A stretch of 49,211 bases of DNA from positions 1 through 49,211 of the forward strand of contig JAGVJP010000060.1 of the NCBI GenBank assembly GCA_020051075.1, read 5' to 3'. This DNA is from Parachlamydiales bacterium (GTDB lineage: Bacteria > Chlamydiota > Chlamydiia > Chlamydiales > Parachlamydiaceae). Made by a program: the position numbers and the translations under genes. Below the pieces are notes generated by a model, which worked only from the letters and a program-made list of their open reading frames with translations, did no database searches and was not told the origin of the DNA. This document shows positions 1 to 9,310 of the stretch, piece after piece; the stretch's first letter is position 1; each line of letters opens with the position of its first letter.

Positions 1-226
1 CTTCCTTCTTCTCTACTCTTTACATAGATCCTTCCCATTGCGCCTCAACACAATGTATCGTGGCTTATATAGTCACTCCCTATCCATGTCAATGGGATTA
101 TTCACTTTTTTTATAATTTTCTTCATTTTGAGATCTTCTTATTAAAAGGTACTTTAATTAAATAATTTTTAAGTCATTCAGATGTACAAAGATAAGAGAG
201 AGACTATATCCTAAAAAGGCCTCAAA

Positions 227-1306
227 ATGACTGAAACGCAAAAAATAGATTTAGCACTAACCCCCAGCAAGTTATTTAACTTTTTAATGACTGTTGCGGC
301 TTTTAGACCTGTGTTTGTGTGGGGGCCTCCTGGTATTGGTAAATCAGCTATTGTTGAAGATGTAGCTAATCATCTAGGGTTACCTGCTGTTTGTTTGCTG
401 GGAAGTCAAATCTTGCCACAGGATATCTTAGGGATTCCTCAAATGATGGATGGCACCTATCGCTTTGCTCCTCCACGAATGCTAGCGCGTCATGAACCTT
501 ATTGCTTATTCCTCGACGAGTTTAATGGTTCAAGCATTGATGTTCAAAAAGTCTTTTATAACATTATCAGCGAAAAGCGGATCGGTGAGTACAAAATGCC
601 AACAGGTTCGATCATTATTGCTGCAGGCAATAGGCTGGAAGACTATGCTCACGTGCTCGATTTATCTTCTGCTCTCGTAAACCGTATGATCCATATTCGA
701 CTCGCACCTAATACACAAGATTGGCTTAATTGGGCAAAAAATCACTCCTTACATCCTTTAATTATTGAATATTTAACTAAAAATCCAACCCATCTTCATT
801 CGCTGCCCAATAATAATCAGCAACCTTTTTCAACTCCCCGCACCTGGAACATCCTCAGCGATGCTTTCAGTAACTTTCACTTCAGAGGAGCTTTTGATGA
901 TTTTAGAATCCTTTGTTTTGGAACGCTCAGCCCAGAGCATGCTATAACCTTTATAGAATTTGCCAAGGACCGCTTAGAAGAATGCAGTGTTCAAGCGCTT
1001 TTTGAAGAGCGAATAACCTGGCAAGAAGTGGAACACAAAGATATGTATTTGAATTTTTTAATTGCCAGCATCAAAAATATTTTAAAGACCTATTTGCCTA
1101 TTAATGCTGAAGATTTAACGGAAGATCAGACAAAAATTCTGAGTAATTCCGCTGACGCTTTAGAAAAATTGGCAGAAATTCGGCCCGATCTTGCTGAAAA
1201 AATTATTAAGGGAGATTACCCTCAAGAAATGCCTGCTTGGTTCACCAGCCATCTTACGAAGAAAATTCCCTCTTTCAAACAAAAACCACCTCATTCTTTT
1301 TTATAA
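227..1306 (+). CDS. MoxR-type AAA+ ATPase, orphan
   Basis: A 359-residue AAA+ ATPase of the MoxR-like group, which usually acts as a chaperone that remodels or inserts cofactors into partner proteins together with a von Willebrand factor A (VWA) protein. Seen: Walker A GPPGIGKS near residues 34-41, Walker B CLFLDEF near 93-99, a sensor-1 type stretch IIAAGNR near 128-134, and an arginine in LVNRMIH as arginine-finger candidate. The C-terminal third is helical and acidic without a recognisable domain. The ATG has a weak AAAAGG about eight bases upstream. The 226 bases before it hold no gene I can see. The usual VWA partner is not downstream (an unrelated methyltransferase follows), so its substrate is unknown. 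The family call is firm; the role is open. Confidence 0.8.
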   Translation: MTETQKIDLALTPSKLFNFLMTVAAFRPVFVWGPPGIGKSAIVEDVANHLGLPAVCLLGSQILPQDILGIPQMMDGTYRFAPPRMLARHEPYCLFLDEFNGSSIDVQKVFYNIISEKRIGEYKMPTGSIIIAAGNRLEDYAHVLDLSSALVNRMIHIRLAPNTQDWLNWAKNHSLHPLIIEYLTKNPTHLHSLPNNNQQPFSTPRTWNILSDAFSNFHFRGAFDDFRILCFGTLSPEHAITFIEFAKDRLEECSVQALFEERITWQEVEHKDMYLNFLIASIKNILKTYLPINAEDLTEDQTKILSNSADALEKLAEIRPDLAEKIIKGDYPQEMPAWFTSHLTKKIPSFKQKPPHSFL

Positions 1307-1332
1307 AAGAGTTTCATAGAAATAGAAAAAAT

Positions 1333-1362
1333 AAGGGATATCTGCTTGAATAAATATCCCTT
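1333..1362. terminator. Hairpin after the MoxR-like gene
   Basis: Nine-base-pair stem AAGGGATAT / ATATCCCTT around a 12-base loop, 26 bases after the ATPase stop codon. The plus-strand tail is short (TTTACC), while the minus-strand reading has a better T run, so it is a weak or bidirectional terminator at best. Confidence 0.4.
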
Positions 1363-1411
1363 TACCTGATAATAGACTCTCATAAAATTTCCATTGGCTT
1401 AAGAGAGAAAA

Positions 1412-2401
1412 ATGATCACTACTTCCATTAAAAATATCGTCAAGAAGAACTTTCTACTGAGCTGTCTTGGTTACTGTTATATCAATTGCAAAATTAATAT
1501 TAAAACAGCTTTAGGCATCATTGGTACTGACTCTGGGACCACACATCGAACCCTTAGCACTCAACATTCTTTAAACTATATTCAATCCGTTTTTGACGAC
1601 TACAAACGCTATGGAGAGGTTAATAAATTTAAGGGACTCATTGCTGAGGTCGGCCCTGGAGATAACGTTGGCGTGGCCCTTTTGATGCTCCAAGATGGCG
1701 CGCAGAGAATAGACCTCGCCGATAAATTTTATAGTCATAGAAAAGGTCATCATCATAAAAAAATTTATCAAGCTCTTTTTAAGAATAATCCTAATCTCAA
1801 GAAAATTCTTACGGGGGGGGACCTTGAAGATGAAGAGACTTTTAAAGGAATATATCGATACTACGGTAAAGACGCTGCTGCAGAATGTTTTTTTAACACC
1901 TCGAATCATTATGATTTTATCATTTCTAGATCGGTGTTTGAACATCTCGATGATCCTATCCTCGCTCTAGAACAAATGACTCAAGCTTTAAAACCTGGCG
2001 GTAAGATGCTTCATAAAGTTGATTTAAGAGATCATAAAATGTTCTCATCCTATTTTCATGAACTAAAATTTTATGAAATTCCAGATTTTATGTATGCTCT
2101 CATGACGAAAGGATCTGGGTATCCCAACCGCATATTGTTGGCAGATTATAAAAAACGTTTAACTCAAATTCCTAACATTAAAATCAAGTTTTATATCACA
2201 CAGCTCGCTGGTTATGGTCCTATTGAGCCTCATGTACCCTTTGAAAAACTGCCTAAAACTGCTCTTAAAACAGCCAAAAACTTTGTGGAAGAAAAAAAGA
2301 AGAACTTTTCCTCTTCTCTCAAACATCGGACAACCGAGGATTTAATGGTTACTGGTTTTTTTATGGTCATTGAAAAACTTAAAGATCATAGAAAACCTTA
2401 G
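1412..2401 (+). CDS. SAM-dependent class I methyltransferase, substrate unknown
   Basis: A 329-residue protein with a class I methyltransferase core: motif I EVGPGDN at residues 79-85, an acidic strand-2 region, a strand-4 motif DFIISRSVFEHLDDP, and the post-motif ALKPGGK typical of UbiE/UbiG-like folds. About 70 extra residues precede the core and a basic tail follows it, so it is not one of the standard housekeeping methyltransferases. The ATG is preceded by AAGAGAG at good spacing. It ends 19 bases from the convergent clpB stop. An eight-G homopolymer (1813-1820) sits inside the coding region near codon 136; the current length keeps the frame open. Similar proteins occur in surface-polysaccharide loci, but nothing nearby confirms such a role. 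Confidence 0.7.
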   Translation: MITTSIKNIVKKNFLLSCLGYCYINCKINIKTALGIIGTDSGTTHRTLSTQHSLNYIQSVFDDYKRYGEVNKFKGLIAEVGPGDNVGVALLMLQDGAQRIDLADKFYSHRKGHHHKKIYQALFKNNPNLKKILTGGDLEDEETFKGIYRYYGKDAAAECFFNTSNHYDFIISRSVFEHLDDPILALEQMTQALKPGGKMLHKVDLRDHKMFSSYFHELKFYEIPDFMYALMTKGSGYPNRILLADYKKRLTQIPNIKIKFYITQLAGYGPIEPHVPFEKLPKTALKTAKNFVEEKKKNFSSSLKHRTTEDLMVTGFFMVIEKLKDHRKP

Positions 2402-2420
2402 CCTTTTGAAGGTTAGGCAA

Positions 2421-4991
2421 CTAGAGTGCTTTAATTGACAACTCATCTCCTTTAACGGAAACCTTAACGCTCTTCTCAATTTTACCTTCTAAAATCATAG
2501 AAGCGAGTTCATTTTGTAGATTTTTCTGAATAACACGCTTAAGAGGACGCGCTCCGTAAACAGGGTCATAGCCAGCCTTTCCAAGCCACGCTTGTGCTTT
2601 ATCATCCACTTCAAGGGTAATACCGCGATCTTTTAAAAGTTTTTCCAAACGTCTTAATTGTATAGTGACAATTGTTTTCATATCGTTCAATTGTAGGCGA
2701 TTAAATAAGAGGATATCATCCAAGCGATTTAAAAATTCAGGACGGAAAGAAGCTCTCACAATTGCCATCACTTGATCACGCACAGCCTTCGCTGGCTGAC
2801 CATCGTCCAAGTTAGCCAAGATATCGCTCCCCAAATTTGACGTCAAAATAATGACGGTATTGGTGAAATTTACTGTACGTCCTTGACCATCTGTCAGACG
2901 ACCATCATCCAAAACTTGCAATAAAATATTAAAAACGTCGGGATGAGCCTTTTCTACTTCATCAAAGAGAATCACTTGATAAGGTCGCCTGCGCACTGCT
3001 TCCGTTAATGCTCCGCCTTCTTCATAACCAACGTATCCTGGAGGCGCTCCAATAAGTCTAGCCACAGCATGCTTCTCCATATATTCAGACATATCAATTC
3101 GAATCATTGCTGTTTCATCGTTAAATAAAAACTCAGCAAGAGCTTTAGACAACTCTGTTTTTCCAACTCCTGTCGGTCCTAAAAACAAAAAAGAACCAAT
3201 GGGCCGATTGGGATCTTGCAGTCCTGCTCTAGACCGACGTACCGCTTCAGAGAGTGCAATAATAGCAAGCTCTTGACCAACGACACGTTCTCTTAAATGC
3301 TCTTCCATATGGAGTAATTTTTCGCGCTCTCCTTCAAGCATTTTATCAACGGGAACTCCAGTCCATCGTGACACAATAGCTGCTATGTCATTTTCAGTAA
3401 CTTCTTCTTTTAATAGATTTTCAGAAGTTTCTTCTTTTGTCTGGGCAACTTTTTCTTCTAAGGCTGGGATCACACTATAGCGCAACTCACCAGCTTTTGC
3501 ATAATCTCCCTTTCTTTCAGCCATTTCTTGTTCTATTCGAGCTTGTTCCAACTGCTCTTTAAATTTTTGTGTTTCGTGCAGTTTGCTTTTCTCTGCCTGC
3601 CACTTTTGCGTCAACTCAGCAGAATTTTTTTCTAAGCCTGATAACTCTTGCTCAAGAGAAACAAGGCGCTTTTTAGACTCAGCATCATTTTCTCTTTTCA
3701 GAGCTTCACGTTCAATTTTTAACTGGATAATCTTACGATCAAGTTCATCGATTTCCTCGGGTTTGGAATCTACTTCCATACGTAAGCGACTTGCCGCTTC
3801 ATCGATCAAATCGATCGCTTTATCCGGTAAAAATCGATCAGAAATATACCGGTCAGATAATGTCGCCGCGGATACGATTGCACTATCTGTAATGCGCACA
3901 CCGTGATGAAGTTCATACTTATCTCGCAATCCTCTTAAAATTGAAATGGTTTCGGCCACAGAAGGTTCTGATACGAAAACAGGCTGAAAGCGTCGTGCTA
4001 ATGCTGCGTCCTTTTCAATATACTGACGATACTCATTTAAAGTAGTCGCTCCAACACAATGTAACTCACCTCTAGCCAATGCAGGTTTTAACATGTTGGA
4101 AGCATCCATAGCTCCTTCAGCCTTACCCGCTCCTACCAAAGTATGAAGTTCATCAATAAAAAGAATTATCTCCCCTGCAGCATGGCTAATTTCTTGTAAA
4201 ACAGCTTTTAACCGTTCTTCAAATTCACCTCTAAACTTGGCTCCAGCAATGAGAGCCCCTAAATCAAGGGAAAGAAGTTTCTTATTTTTAATGGCTTCAG
4301 GCACATCGTCATTCACAATTCTTAAAGCTAACCCTTCTGCAATGGCTGTTTTACCAACACCAGGTTCACCTATAAGAACTGGATTATTTTTTGTACGTCG
4401 CGCCAATACTTGAATAGTCCGTCTTATTTCTTCATCGCGACCAATAACAGGATCCAATTTACCCGTTCTTGCTAAAGCCGTAATATCTCGAGCATATTTT
4501 TTCAAGGCATTATAACCTTCTTCTGCGGTGGGAGAGTCAGCTTTTCTTCCTTGTCTAAGCGACTGGATCGCTGCATCAAGTTTTGCGGACACTCCACCTA
4601 ACTCTTTTAAAATTTTTGCAGTTTCAGTTTGAGGCGTTTCTAAGAGAGCCTGTAACAATCGTTCAACGGTTACAAAGCTATCTCCCACTTTCTCAGCTTT
4701 TTTTTCAGCAACATCGAGGACTTTAGCAACTTCTGGGGCCATATACATTTGGCCCGCTCCCTTTCCTTCAACTTTAGGTTGTTTCTCTAAAGCTTTATCT
4801 AAAGCTTTTTGCAACTCCCATGAGTCAACACCTATCATTTGCAAAAGATCACGACATGTAGAGTCTTCATCTTGAATTATAGTAAGCAGCAGATGCTCAG
4901 GAACTAATCTTTGATGAGAGCTGCGTAAAGCAAGGCTTTGAGATTTCTGTAAAATATCTTTGGTTTTTTCCGTATATTTTTCCAAATTCAT
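2421..4991 (-). CDS. clpB: ATP-dependent disaggregase ClpB
   Basis: ClpB/Hsp104-type AAA+ chaperone that threads aggregated proteins through its hexameric ring together with DnaK/DnaJ in the cytoplasm. Seen in order: N-terminal Clp repeat domain (about 1-145), first AAA+ module with GEPGVGKTA and [10 protein letters not shown], the long coiled middle (M) domain (about 405-525), and a second AAA+ module with GPTGVGKTE and [12 protein letters not shown]. About 856 residues, full length for the family. I chose the ATG giving MNLEKYTEK because AAGG lies seven bases before it and the start matches alphaproteobacterial homologues; a GTG two codons upstream has no properly spaced ribosome site. The gene follows prmC by nine bases and closes the minus-strand run. 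No heat-shock promoter was identified in front of it. Confidence 0.97.
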   Translation of the reverse strand: MNLEKYTEKTKDILQKSQSLALRSSHQRLVPEHLLLTIIQDEDSTCRDLLQMIGVDSWELQKALDKALEKQPKVEGKGAGQMYMAPEVAKVLDVAEKKAEKVGDSFVTVERLLQALLETPQTETAKILKELGGVSAKLDAAIQSLRQGRKADSPTAEEGYNALKKYARDITALARTGKLDPVIGRDEEIRRTIQVLARRTKNNPVLIGEPGVGKTAIAEGLALRIVNDDVPEAIKNKKLLSLDLGALIAGAKFRGEFEERLKAVLQEISHAAGEIILFIDELHTLVGAGKAEGAMDASNMLKPALARGELHCVGATTLNEYRQYIEKDAALARRFQPVFVSEPSVAETISILRGLRDKYELHHGVRITDSAIVSAATLSDRYISDRFLPDKAIDLIDEAASRLRMEVDSKPEEIDELDRKIIQLKIEREALKRENDAESKKRLVSLEQELSGLEKNSAELTQKWQAEKSKLHETQKFKEQLEQARIEQEMAERKGDYAKAGELRYSVIPALEEKVAQTKEETSENLLKEEVTENDIAAIVSRWTGVPVDKMLEGEREKLLHMEEHLRERVVGQELAIIALSEAVRRSRAGLQDPNRPIGSFLFLGPTGVGKTELSKALAEFLFNDETAMIRIDMSEYMEKHAVARLIGAPPGYVGYEEGGALTEAVRRRPYQVILFDEVEKAHPDVFNILLQVLDDGRLTDGQGRTVNFTNTVIILTSNLGSDILANLDDGQPAKAVRDQVMAIVRASFRPEFLNRLDDILLFNRLQLNDMKTIVTIQLRRLEKLLKDRGITLEVDDKAQAWLGKAGYDPVYGARPLKRVIQKNLQNELASMILEGKIEKSVKVSVKGDELSIKAL

Positions 4992-5000
4992 TGTCACACC

Positions 5001-5852
5001 TTACTTCTCTTTGATTGAAAATACTCCAGTTCTTAGAATACCACTTAAATCCTGACACCACTCTAGGACTTTAAATCCCTCTGAAGTAAAAATCTTCTCT
5101 ACATCATTATGTTGATTTTGACCAATTTCTAGGATTGCAATTCCATCAGGTTTTAAAAGCTTCTTAACTTTCCCCCCTAAGACTCTATAACACTCCAAAC
5201 CATCATCCCCACCATCAAGAGCCAAATGAGGTTCATAGTTCTTTACATCGTCATCCAACCGAGCAATATCTGCTTTCATGATATATGGGGGATTACTTAC
5301 GATAATATCAAATTCCCCCTTTAATCCCAAGCCCCAATCACTCAATATAAATTCAGATCTTTCATGCAAATTTAAGTTACGCGCATTTTCTTCAGCCACT
5401 TTAAGTGCAAGAGGAATAATATCAACACCGATGCCTTTAGCCTTAAGATACTCATGTAGAGTTGACAACAGAAGACATCCACTCCCTGTTCCTAGGTCTA
5501 AAACTGTGTAAGGAAAATTTTTATCCGGACGATACTTCAGAAGAGCTTCAAGAATAATTTCAGTTTCCGGCCTTGGATCCAAAGTATCTTGCGTTACTTT
5601 AAAAGGTAGACTCCAGAATTCCTTCTGACCTAGGATTTTAGCGATTGGTTCTTTAAGAAAGCGCCTATCAATTAACTGTTGGAATTCATTAATTTGTTCA
5701 ATACTCAAGGTCACATGGGGGTTTAGCACAATATAGCTCACATCACAGTGAAGAGTATGAGCCAGCAACAACCTAGCATCCAATCTTGCAGAAATAATTC
5801 CAGATTGGATTAATTTGCCTACACCGGCTATCAAAGCTTCATGTAGAATCAT
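5001..5852 (-). CDS. prmC: Release factor glutamine methyltransferase PrmC (HemK)
   Basis: Methylates the glutamine of the GGQ motif of peptide-chain release factors, using SAM, in the cytoplasm. Seen: a helical N-terminal domain (about 1-90), SAM motif I VLDLGTGSGCLLL, and the diagnostic catalytic NPPY motif (SNPPYI) that holds the target glutamine. At 283 residues it is normal length. The neighbouring gene prfA encodes its substrate and ends seven bases upstream, so they are almost certainly co-transcribed. The start is an ATG. Confidence 0.95.
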   Translation of the reverse strand: MILHEALIAGVGKLIQSGIISARLDARLLLAHTLHCDVSYIVLNPHVTLSIEQINEFQQLIDRRFLKEPIAKILGQKEFWSLPFKVTQDTLDPRPETEIILEALLKYRPDKNFPYTVLDLGTGSGCLLLSTLHEYLKAKGIGVDIIPLALKVAEENARNLNLHERSEFILSDWGLGLKGEFDIIVSNPPYIMKADIARLDDDVKNYEPHLALDGGDDGLECYRVLGGKVKKLLKPDGIAILEIGQNQHNDVEKIFTSEGFKVLEWCQDLSGILRTGVFSIKEK

Positions 5853-5859
5853 GGGATAT

Positions 5860-6936
5860 TTAATCTAAATCTAACAATTTTGAAGCCTGGTCTTCAGCAA
5901 TTAATGGTTCAATCAATTCATCCAAGGCATTGCCATCAAGAACAAGTGCAAGTTTATAAATTGTTAAACCAATTCGATGGTCAGTGACTCTGCCCTGAGG
6001 ATAGTTATAGGTCCGAATACGCTCGGAACGATCTCCGGAACCAATTTGGCCCTTTCTAGCTGACGCTCTTGCAAGCTCTTGCTTTTGTCGTTCAAGATCA
6101 TAAAGACGTGCTCTTAAAATTTTCAGAGCTTTTGCTTTGTTCTTGTGTTGAGATTTTTCATCTTGCTGCTGCACCACAACACCCGTTGGGATATGTGTAA
6201 TACGCACAGCACTATCCGTTGTATTCACTGACTGTCCACCTGGACCACTTGAACGAAATACGTCGATACGTAAATCTTTTTCTTCAATATGAATATCAAC
6301 CTCTTCAGCTTCAGGAAGTACAGCGACTGTTGCCGCCGAAGTATGAATTCGACCTGAAGCTTCAGTTGCAGGAACGCGTTGCACACGATGAACGCCTGAC
6401 TCAAATTTTAACCGAGAAAACACTCCTCGTCCAGAAATCGTAACGCTTGCTTCTTTAATACCGCCTAAGCCAGTATCACTATGCTCCATAATTTCAAATC
6501 GCCAACCATGAATTTCAGCATAGCGTTGATACATCCTAAGAAGATTAGCAGCGAAAAGCGCCGCTTCTTCGCCTCCAGTACCTGCACGAATTTCTAAAAT
6601 AGCATTTCGTTCATCGTCCTTATCCTTAGGGAGGAGAAGTATTTTAATTCTTTTTTCCAAATCAGGGATTTTATCTTTTACAGAAACATATTCTGATTCT
6701 GCAATCTTTCGCAGTTCAGGATCAGCCTGACTATCGTCTAACATGCTTTTTAGATCTTGAAATTCTTTTTGGGTTTTGCGTAATTCGGTTATCGCATCAG
6801 AAACATCTTTTAAATCGGAATACTCTTTAGAGAGTCGACCATAATCTTGATTATCTGAAAAGCTTCCTTGTGCTAGCAAATCTCTCAGTTCATAAAAACG
6901 AGCCGTGACTTGGTCTAGCTTTTTATCAAAACTCAT
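5860..6936 (-). CDS. prfA: Peptide chain release factor 1
   Basis: Class I release factor that recognises UAA and UAG at the ribosomal A site and triggers peptidyl-tRNA hydrolysis. At 358 residues it is of normal length. Visible hallmarks are the GPGGQSVN loop (GGQ catalytic motif, methylated by PrmC), the RVPATE segment holding the PxT stop-codon recognition tripeptide of RF1, and the conserved [17 protein letters not shown] stretch near the C-terminus. It lies 12 bases after hisS and seven before prmC in one run of genes. Confidence 0.97.
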   Translation of the reverse strand: MSFDKKLDQVTARFYELRDLLAQGSFSDNQDYGRLSKEYSDLKDVSDAITELRKTQKEFQDLKSMLDDSQADPELRKIAESEYVSVKDKIPDLEKRIKILLLPKDKDDERNAILEIRAGTGGEEAALFAANLLRMYQRYAEIHGWRFEIMEHSDTGLGGIKEASVTISGRGVFSRLKFESGVHRVQRVPATEASGRIHTSAATVAVLPEAEEVDIHIEEKDLRIDVFRSSGPGGQSVNTTDSAVRITHIPTGVVVQQQDEKSQHKNKAKALKILRARLYDLERQKQELARASARKGQIGSGDRSERIRTYNYPQGRVTDHRIGLTIYKLALVLDGNALDELIEPLIAEDQASKLLDLD

Positions 6937-6948
6937 TATAACACCCTT

Positions 6949-8190
6949 TTATGACAGCAAATGTTGTTTAAGCTCAGTGAACATCTGCTCATGAGGTACG
7001 GTTTTTTGTTCGCCCTTTTTCAGGTCACGCAGTGTAACGGAGTTGTTTTTAATTTCTTCATCTCCAATAATAATCGCAATACTCGCTTTGATTTTATCGG
7101 CACGTTTAAAACGCTTTTGAACAGAACCAGTATAGAGCATATCCACTGAAACCATAGAATTTCTTAATTCTTGTGCTAACTTAAACGCTTTCACTTCTGC
7201 TGCAGCACCAAGAGGAATGATCGCTACAATTGGTTTTTGCTCAAAATCAAACTGCGAAATAAGAGCTAATCGTTCAATACCTGCAGCCCATCCAATACCA
7301 GGTATCTCAGGACCATTCATAGATTTTACGAGTCCATCATAACGACCGCCACCCAAAACTTCTCCTTGAGAGCCTAATTCATCCGTACGAAACACAAAAG
7401 CCGTATGACAATAATAGTCAAGGCCACGAACTAACCGAGAGTCAATGTTGTAAGCAATCTCAAGACTATCAAGATTCTGTTGAACTTGAGCAAAAAAATC
7501 TTCAGCATAGGATGTTAGATATTGTGTATAGACAGGCGCATGAGCAATAATTTTTTTATCATTATGATCTTTAGAGTCAAGAATTCTCAAAGGATTTTTA
7601 ACAAGACGCGTTTTGCTCTCTACAGAAAGATCCTTTTCATGATCTTTGAGATATTCAACTAAAACTTTCCTATATTGGGAACGACTTTCCGTATCCCCCA
7701 AACTGTTGATATAAAGTTTCGTCTTATCAAGGATATTCAACGCTCGTAAAATTTGCACTGCAGTAGCAATAGATTCGACATCACCAGCAGGTTCTGAAAC
7801 ACCAAAAAGTTCTATACCAATCTGATGAAATTGACGCTGACGACCCTTTTGAGGACGATCATAACGAAACATTGGTCCATGGTAGAAAAAACGTAGAGGC
7901 AATTGTTGTGTGAGACCATTAGAAATAAGCGCACGTACAATAGCCGCTGTTCCTTCGGGACGCAAAGTAATAGATTCACCTCCCCTGTCTTCAAAAGTAT
8001 AAGTTTCTTTACTAACCACATCACTGGTTTCCCCCAGACGATGAAAGACACTTGTAAATTCGAAAATTGGCGTAGAGATTGGTTCATAACCATAAAGCGC
8101 GCTCACATTCTGCGCTGTTTCTATGATGTGTTGATGGCGCCGGAATTCTTCAGGCAATAAATCGTGAGTTCCACGAACAGATTGAAACAC
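6949..8190 (-). CDS. hisS: Histidyl-tRNA synthetase
   Basis: Class II aminoacyl-tRNA synthetase charging tRNA-His. Seen: the N-terminal VRGTHDLLPEE signature, motif 2 region (FFYHGPMFRYDRPQKGRQRQFHQ, described by its key residues R, F and Q), the HisA-type RGLDYY motif, motif 3 GGGRYDGL with GIGWAAGIERL, and a C-terminal anticodon-binding domain (about 320-413). It starts with GTG; TGAGG lies about eight bases upstream and there is no in-frame ATG that would keep the conserved VRGTHD start. At 413 residues it is full length. In many alphaproteobacteria ispG lies between the rodZ-like gene and hisS; it is absent here. Confidence 0.96.
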   Translation of the reverse strand: MFQSVRGTHDLLPEEFRRHQHIIETAQNVSALYGYEPISTPIFEFTSVFHRLGETSDVVSKETYTFEDRGGESITLRPEGTAAIVRALISNGLTQQLPLRFFYHGPMFRYDRPQKGRQRQFHQIGIELFGVSEPAGDVESIATAVQILRALNILDKTKLYINSLGDTESRSQYRKVLVEYLKDHEKDLSVESKTRLVKNPLRILDSKDHNDKKIIAHAPVYTQYLTSYAEDFFAQVQQNLDSLEIAYNIDSRLVRGLDYYCHTAFVFRTDELGSQGEVLGGGRYDGLVKSMNGPEIPGIGWAAGIERLALISQFDFEQKPIVAIIPLGAAAEVKAFKLAQELRNSMVSVDMLYTGSVQKRFKRADKIKASIAIIIGDEEIKNNSVTLRDLKKGEQKTVPHEQMFTELKQHLLS

Positions 8191-8210
8191 AGGTAACCTC
8201 AGATAATTTA

Positions 8211-9239
8211 CTAATGGGCGTTGATATAGGACTTTAAGGTCTCTGGCTCAAGAGAGATACGCTTTATCTCTCCTACTTTACCTAGAACTGTGCCTTCTTT
8301 ACCATCAACACTTAACTTCACAGCTCCAGCATTGCCAGTTGAAAGCTTAAGCCCCAGCTTTTGAGGCAATACATAACTTTCTCCCAATCTAAAGTTCTTA
8401 CGAACCAGAATTTTTCCTTCATTATCTTTGACTTCAATCCATGACTCACCAGTAAAAATCAACTGCACAGCAGGAATTTCCGGAGTCGTTGTTTGAGTAT
8501 CTTTTGCTTCTATGATTTTGGATGGAGTTTCATCTTGAGATTTAGTAACAGTGTCAGCAGAGGCCGTATTTTTAACATCTGCTTCTGCTTCATCTTGATT
8601 TAACGTTTCCGGTATTTGTGTTTCATTTGAAACTATTGATTCTTCGCTATCTTCAACGGGTTGAGCGACGTTCTCATCGTTAACGGGATCACTCTCAAGA
8701 ATTTCCTGTTCTGATGCATCATTTTGCGTAATGTTTCCATTAAATTTAGAGTAAGCAAGCCACCCTCCAAACCCCAAAATTACTGCCACTGTAGAAAAAA
8801 TAATGATTAAATCACGAGGACTATTAGCTTCAGCAACAGGCTTTGGAAAAACCAATTTAAGTTTTAAGGGATCACCTAAAACTTCAACTTTAAACTGACT
8901 AAGAATTTGTTCTTCATCGAGATTTAAATATTTGGCATAAGAACGCACAAAACCCAAAGTATAGACACGCTCCGGTAAATGAGCACGATCTCCTTCTTCC
9001 AAGGCAGTAACATATCTTTGAGAAATCCTTAAATCAGAAGCCACTTCACTCAAGTTAACGCCCTTTTTACGACGCGCATTCTTCAAAATCGCAGAGACAG
9101 ATACTGTAGTTTCTGGTTCTTGAGCAATCTCAGCTTCTTTGACAACAGCATGAACTGCAGATTTAGAGGGCTTCGCCTCATCGATGTTGTGTTGCTCCTC
9201 AAAGTCAAGTTGACGTGACTTTTTTAGATTTTTTTTCAT
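8211..9239 (-). CDS. RodZ-like HTH membrane protein (DUF4115)
   Basis: A bitopic membrane protein with an N-terminal helix-turn-helix domain (about residues 47-115), one transmembrane segment (about 143-163, IIIFSTVAVILGFGGWLAY), an acidic and Thr/Ser-rich periplasmic linker (about 165-255), and a C-terminal beta-rich DUF4115 domain (about 258-340, with the family's SWIEVKD and LGESYVLP features). This is the layout of RodZ, which links MreB filaments to the inner membrane and cell-wall synthesis. The start is an ATG. It lies between ptsP and hisS, as in other alphaproteobacteria. mreB is not in the window, so the RodZ role is inferred from architecture. Confidence 0.85.
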   Translation of the reverse strand: MKKNLKKSRQLDFEEQHNIDEAKPSKSAVHAVVKEAEIAQEPETTVSVSAILKNARRKKGVNLSEVASDLRISQRYVTALEEGDRAHLPERVYTLGFVRSYAKYLNLDEEQILSQFKVEVLGDPLKLKLVFPKPVAEANSPRDLIIIFSTVAVILGFGGWLAYSKFNGNITQNDASEQEILESDPVNDENVAQPVEDSEESIVSNETQIPETLNQDEAEADVKNTASADTVTKSQDETPSKIIEAKDTQTTTPEIPAVQLIFTGESWIEVKDNEGKILVRKNFRLGESYVLPQKLGLKLSTGNAGAVKLSVDGKEGTVLGKVGEIKRISLEPETLKSYINAH

Positions 9240-9310
9240 GCCTCAGGGCCCTTTTAAATGAATTCTAGAATATTAACAATAAAATCAGATTAAGAGCAAG
9301 AATTTATTCA

